NCBI GenBank assembly: GCA_003520105.1
Contig: DOVL01000097.1
Span: 1 to 9,111, forward strand
Reading direction: 5' to 3'
Source of the DNA: Lachnospiraceae bacterium
GTDB lineage: Bacteria; Bacillota; Clostridia; Lachnospirales; Lachnospiraceae
Length of the DNA: 9,111 nucleotides
Each line of letters opens with the position of its first letter. Position 1 is the first letter of the stretch. Below the pieces are notes generated by a model. It was not told the DNA's origin. It saw nothing but the letters and a program-made list of their open reading frames with translations, and made no database searches. This document shows positions 5,754-9,111 of this stretch, piece after piece. Position numbers and translations under genes: made by a program.

Positions 5754-8700
5754 TTGGATAGAAAGAAGTTCTATGAGGTTTTTCCGGACATAGTGCTGGA
5801 GGACGAATACTCGGATATATTTAACCATGTTGATGTGGTTAAAATACTGAAGAGAGAGAATAACAGCGAACTTGTTGTTTGTATAGAAGCTGACAGACTG
5901 ATCGATAAGATGAGTATTTACAGAGCTGAAGAGGTGCTTAGAGAGCACCTTTTTGGTTCTAAGAGCCGTATCAGAGTAAGGCTTGCAGAGAGATATCTGC
6001 TGTCGAACCAGTATAACCTGAAGAATCTGGTTGATGTTTATTATGACAGTTTTCTTCTGGAGATCGGCAAGAAGAGCTCGTTTGATCAGCAGCAGCTCAG
6101 GAAGAAGGATTATGAAGTCAGTGGTAACGATCTGGTATTTAATATCACTGATTCTTTTGTTATGCGAGGAAGAGTTGATAACCTTAAGGAGTATTTTGAA
6201 AGGACACTTCTGGAGCGTTTCGGAATGAATGTTAATGTTTCTTTTTCATTCAAAGAGAGCGAAAGTGAAGCAGGCGGCGCAGGCAAGAAGAAGGGTGTCG
6301 AGAAGGAAGAAGATGAAGGCGGCTTTATAATCGGGCCTGAAATGGCGGACTATGCCTTTGTTGTAGGAAGTGATATCGATCTTCCTTTCAAAGCGGGTAA
6401 TTCATATGAGAAAGTCAGCGGCAGCGTGATAAATAGTGCGGATAATACAAATAATACGGATAATCCTTCGGCTCAGTCTGATGCTGCGATGGATGCGTAT
6501 TATGAAGGTATGATGAATGACGAACTTATGATGAATGAATATCCGGGTGGCGGACAGATGGAGAGTGCTCCGGTTCATCATGAGGAGAATGCTGCTGATA
6601 ATCAGCAGAGCAGTAACCGGAATGAAAAGGCTGATGAAAAGGCCGATGATAAAAAAGAAAAGAAAAAACCGGGAACGGGCAGGGAGTATGCCGGCAGCAG
6701 AAGAGGCGGAAATACACGCCGTTCAAATGATCCGGACTGCTTCTATGGCAGAAACTGTGAGGGAGATATCACAGAGATAAAGAACCTCGAGGATAATATG
6801 GGTGAGGTCTGCATAAGAGGACAGATACTTGGTATCGAAGAAAGAGAGCTCCGTACCGGTAAGATACTTATCACGGCGACCATCACGGATTTTACGGATA
6901 CTATAGGATTTAAGCTCTTTATCCAGCCGGATGATCTTGATGTTATCAGAGAAGAACTTAAACAGGGAAATTTCTATAAGCTTAAGGGTGTACCTGCTTA
7001 TGATCCTTATGCGAGAGAGGTTAACATAACATCGGTTACGGGTGTTAAGAAATCAGCCGACTGGCGTGAGAGCAGAAACGATGATGAGGAAGAAAAACGT
7101 ATAGAGCTGAATATGCATACACTTATGAGTGAGATGGATTCAGTGGTTGACATAAAGAAGATGATCAAGCGTGCCAAGGCGTGGGGGCATAAGGCCGTTG
7201 CAATTACCGATAACGGAGTTGTTCAGGCATTCCCTATAGCTAATCATGAGGTTTCGCCGGATGAGGATTTTAAGATTATCTATGGCGTAACCGCCTATCT
7301 TGCAAATGATATGAAGACGCTTGTTCTGAACGGACATGATGAAGACTTCGATAAGGATGATACCGAATTCGTTGTATTTGATATTGAGACGACCGGACTT
7401 TCTGTAAAGCATTGTAAGATCATTGAGATTGGTGCGGTAAGGATCGATAAGAACGGCAAAGAACTTGGACGATTCTCTGAATTTGTAAATCCTGAGGTTC
7501 CGATTCCGTACAATATTGAAAAACTCACATCCATAACCGATCTGATGGTTGCTGATGCACCTACTATAGAGGTTATACTTCCGCGTTTCCTTGAGTTCAG
7601 CAAGGGGGCTGTTCTTGTTGCGCATAATGCTGAATTCGATACCGGATTTATCAGAGAGTTTTCAATGAGACTCGGATACGAGTATGACTTTACGGCACTT
7701 GATACAATGACTCTTGCTCAGGTTTTCATTCCTGATATCGGAAGGTATAACCTGGACAGACTCTGCAAGTATTTCAATGTTGTAAATAAGCACCACCACA
7801 GAGCCTGCGATGATGCGGATGTAACAGGAAAAATATTTGTTAAGCTGATGGAGCTTATCAAAAATAAGGGTATATCTTCGGTTAAAGCCCTGAATGAGTA
7901 TGGCAGCGTTTCGGCGGACAAGATCAGGAAGGGCAGAGTTTATGATGCAACGATACTTGTGAAGAACGATCCGGGGCGTGTGAACCTTTACAGGCTTATT
8001 TCCGATTCTCATATCAAGTATTTCAATACCAAGCCGCGTATGCCGATGAGTCTCGTTAATGAGTTCAGGGACGGGCTTATAGTCGGTTCCGGAACATCGG
8101 GCAGTGAACTTTATGAATATCTCCTGAATGGGGCTTCGGATGAGGATATCGAGAAGCTGGTGAACTTCTTTGATTATCTGGAGGTTCAGCCGCCGTCAAA
8201 TGATGAATATATGATACGAAATGACCGCAGCCGTGTGACCTGCAGAGAGGATCTTGAGGATATTATCAGGAAGATAGTTGAGCTTGGTGCGAAGTATGAT
8301 AAACCGGTTGTTGCTACCGGAAATGTGCATTTTCTTGATCCTGAAGATGCAATCTACAGAGAGATCGTATTAGAGGGAAGTATGAACAAGGGCTCCATGA
8401 AGAAGGCTCTTAAGGAGGCTATGGAAAATGGAGAAAGTCTTGATATTGAACAGCCGCCTCTATATTTCCGTACGACCAGAGAAATGCTGGATGAATTCAG
8501 CTTTCTGGGGTATACAAAGGCGAAGGAAATAGTAATAGATAATCCGAACAAGATAAATGATATGATCGAGAAAATCAGTCCGGTGCGACCCGATAAAGCA
8601 CCGCCTGTTATCGAGAATTCGGACAAGACGCTCAGAGAAATATGTTATAACAAGGCTCATGAGATATACGGACCGAACCTTCCGGAGATAGTTGAGACCA

Positions 8701-9111
8701 GACTTGAGAAGGAACTTAATTCCATCATCGGTAACGGTTATTCGGTTATGTATATCATAGCACAGAAGCTGGTTTGGAAATCAAATGATGACGGCTATCT
8801 GGTTGGATCGAGAGGTTCGGTTGGTTCGTCCTTTGCGGCAACCATGGCGGGTATCACCGAGGTTAATCCGCTTTCACCGCATTATATATGTCCGAACTGC
8901 TTCTATACTGATTTTGATTCGGAACTTGTTAAGAGCTACAGCGGTATGTCGGGCTGCGACATGCCTGACTGCGACTGTCCGAAGTGTGGAACCAAGATGA
9001 GGAAGGAAGGGCATGATATTCCTTTCGAAACCTTCCTTGGATTCAAGGGCGATAAGGAACCTGATATCGATCTTAACTTCTCGGGCGATTATCAGCCAAA
9101 GGCTCATGCAT
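5754..9111 (+). CDS. polC: DNA polymerase III, PolC-type alpha subunit with 3'-5' exonuclease (C-terminus cut off by window)
   Basis: PolC is the replicative polymerase of Firmicutes, with built-in proofreading. 1119 codons are visible of an expected 1450-1500; the frame is open throughout. In order: an N-terminal domain (about 1-166); a charged low-complexity linker (about 167-328); an OB-fold (about 343-435, near EVCIRGQILGIEERE); the first part of a PHP domain (from about 450); an inserted DEDDh exonuclease; the rest of PHP; and the start of the polymerase core. Exonuclease residues are intact: Asp543 and Glu545 (FDIETTG), Asp629 (HNAEFD), His682 and Asp687 (HRACDD). The core shows GSRGSVGSS from 1018, zinc-site Cys1046, 1049, 1075 and 1078, and PDIDLNFSGDYQ with catalytic Asp1104 and Asp1106. 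The PHP domain is unusual: expected metal ligands are replaced at residues 453 (Asn), 487 (Asn), 513 (Thr) and 781 (Thr). The start is TTG, preceded by GGAGAG. Confidence 0.96.
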   Translation, partial: MDRKKFYEVFPDIVLEDEYSDIFNHVDVVKILKRENNSELVVCIEADRLIDKMSIYRAEEVLREHLFGSKSRIRVRLAERYLLSNQYNLKNLVDVYYDSFLLEIGKKSSFDQQQLRKKDYEVSGNDLVFNITDSFVMRGRVDNLKEYFERTLLERFGMNVNVSFSFKESESEAGGAGKKKGVEKEEDEGGFIIGPEMADYAFVVGSDIDLPFKAGNSYEKVSGSVINSADNTNNTDNPSAQSDAAMDAYYEGMMNDELMMNEYPGGGQMESAPVHHEENAADNQQSSNRNEKADEKADDKKEKKKPGTGREYAGSRRGGNTRRSNDPDCFYGRNCEGDITEIKNLEDNMGEVCIRGQILGIEERELRTGKILITATITDFTDTIGFKLFIQPDDLDVIREELKQGNFYKLKGVPAYDPYAREVNITSVTGVKKSADWRESRNDDEEEKRIELNMHTLMSEMDSVVDIKKMIKRAKAWGHKAVAITDNGVVQAFPIANHEVSPDEDFKIIYGVTAYLANDMKTLVLNGHDEDFDKDDTEFVVFDIETTGLSVKHCKIIEIGAVRIDKNGKELGRFSEFVNPEVPIPYNIEKLTSITDLMVADAPTIEVILPRFLEFSKGAVLVAHNAEFDTGFIREFSMRLGYEYDFTALDTMTLAQVFIPDIGRYNLDRLCKYFNVVNKHHHRACDDADVTGKIFVKLMELIKNKGISSVKALNEYGSVSADKIRKGRVYDATILVKNDPGRVNLYRLISDSHIKYFNTKPRMPMSLVNEFRDGLIVGSGTSGSELYEYLLNGASDEDIEKLVNFFDYLEVQPPSNDEYMIRNDRSRVTCREDLEDIIRKIVELGAKYDKPVVATGNVHFLDPEDAIYREIVLEGSMNKGSMKKALKEAMENGESLDIEQPPLYFRTTREMLDEFSFLGYTKAKEIVIDNPNKINDMIEKISPVRPDKAPPVIENSDKTLREICYNKAHEIYGPNLPEIVETRLEKELNSIIGNGYSVMYIIAQKLVWKSNDDGYLVGSRGSVGSSFAATMAGITEVNPLSPHYICPNCFYTDFDSELVKSYSGMSGCDMPDCDCPKCGTKMRKEGHDIPFETFLGFKGDKEPDIDLNFSGDYQPKAHA

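Noticed and set aside
6031..6780. Plus-strand open frames within polC (6031-6228, 6535-6780)
   Set aside because: They are out of frame inside the continuous polC reading frame and resemble no protein family.

Overview
The window is a core housekeeping stretch from a low-to-moderate GC Gram-positive bacterium, most likely a clostridial member of the Firmicutes (Lachnospiraceae-like). The grounds are a PolC-type replicative polymerase, found in Firmicutes and relatives; the gene order frr-uppS-cdsA-dxr-rseP-ispG-polC, a well known Firmicute arrangement; and purine-rich Shine-Dalgarno sites with some non-ATG starts. All seven genes lie on the + strand. The genus assignment is inference and was not tested by a search.

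Layout: frr (46-588, ribosome recycling) begins the window and is followed closely by uppS (608-1336), which overlaps cdsA (1336-2136) by one base. A 127-base gap (2137-2263) contains a strongly folded, branched inverted-repeat element (2140-2223). dxr (2264-3442) then overlaps rseP (3427-4476) by 16 bases. A 125-base gap (4477-4601) starts with a long hairpin (4482-4536). ispG (4602-5660) is followed by a 93-base gap with no clear signal. polC begins at a TTG codon (5754) and runs off the right end after 1119 codons, just past its first catalytic aspartates.

Working together: Dxr and IspG are steps of the MEP isoprenoid pathway. UppS uses its C5 product to build undecaprenyl diphosphate, the lipid carrier for cell-wall synthesis. 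CdsA supplies CDP-diacylglycerol for phospholipids, and RseP is an intramembrane protease. frr and polC tie the cluster to translation and replication. Close spacing and overlaps suggest one or a few co-transcribed units.

No novel multi-gene system is visible. The items most worth a second look are the branched foldback before dxr, the long hairpin between rseP and ispG, and a PolC whose PHP domain has lost several expected metal ligands while its proofreading exonuclease motifs are intact.
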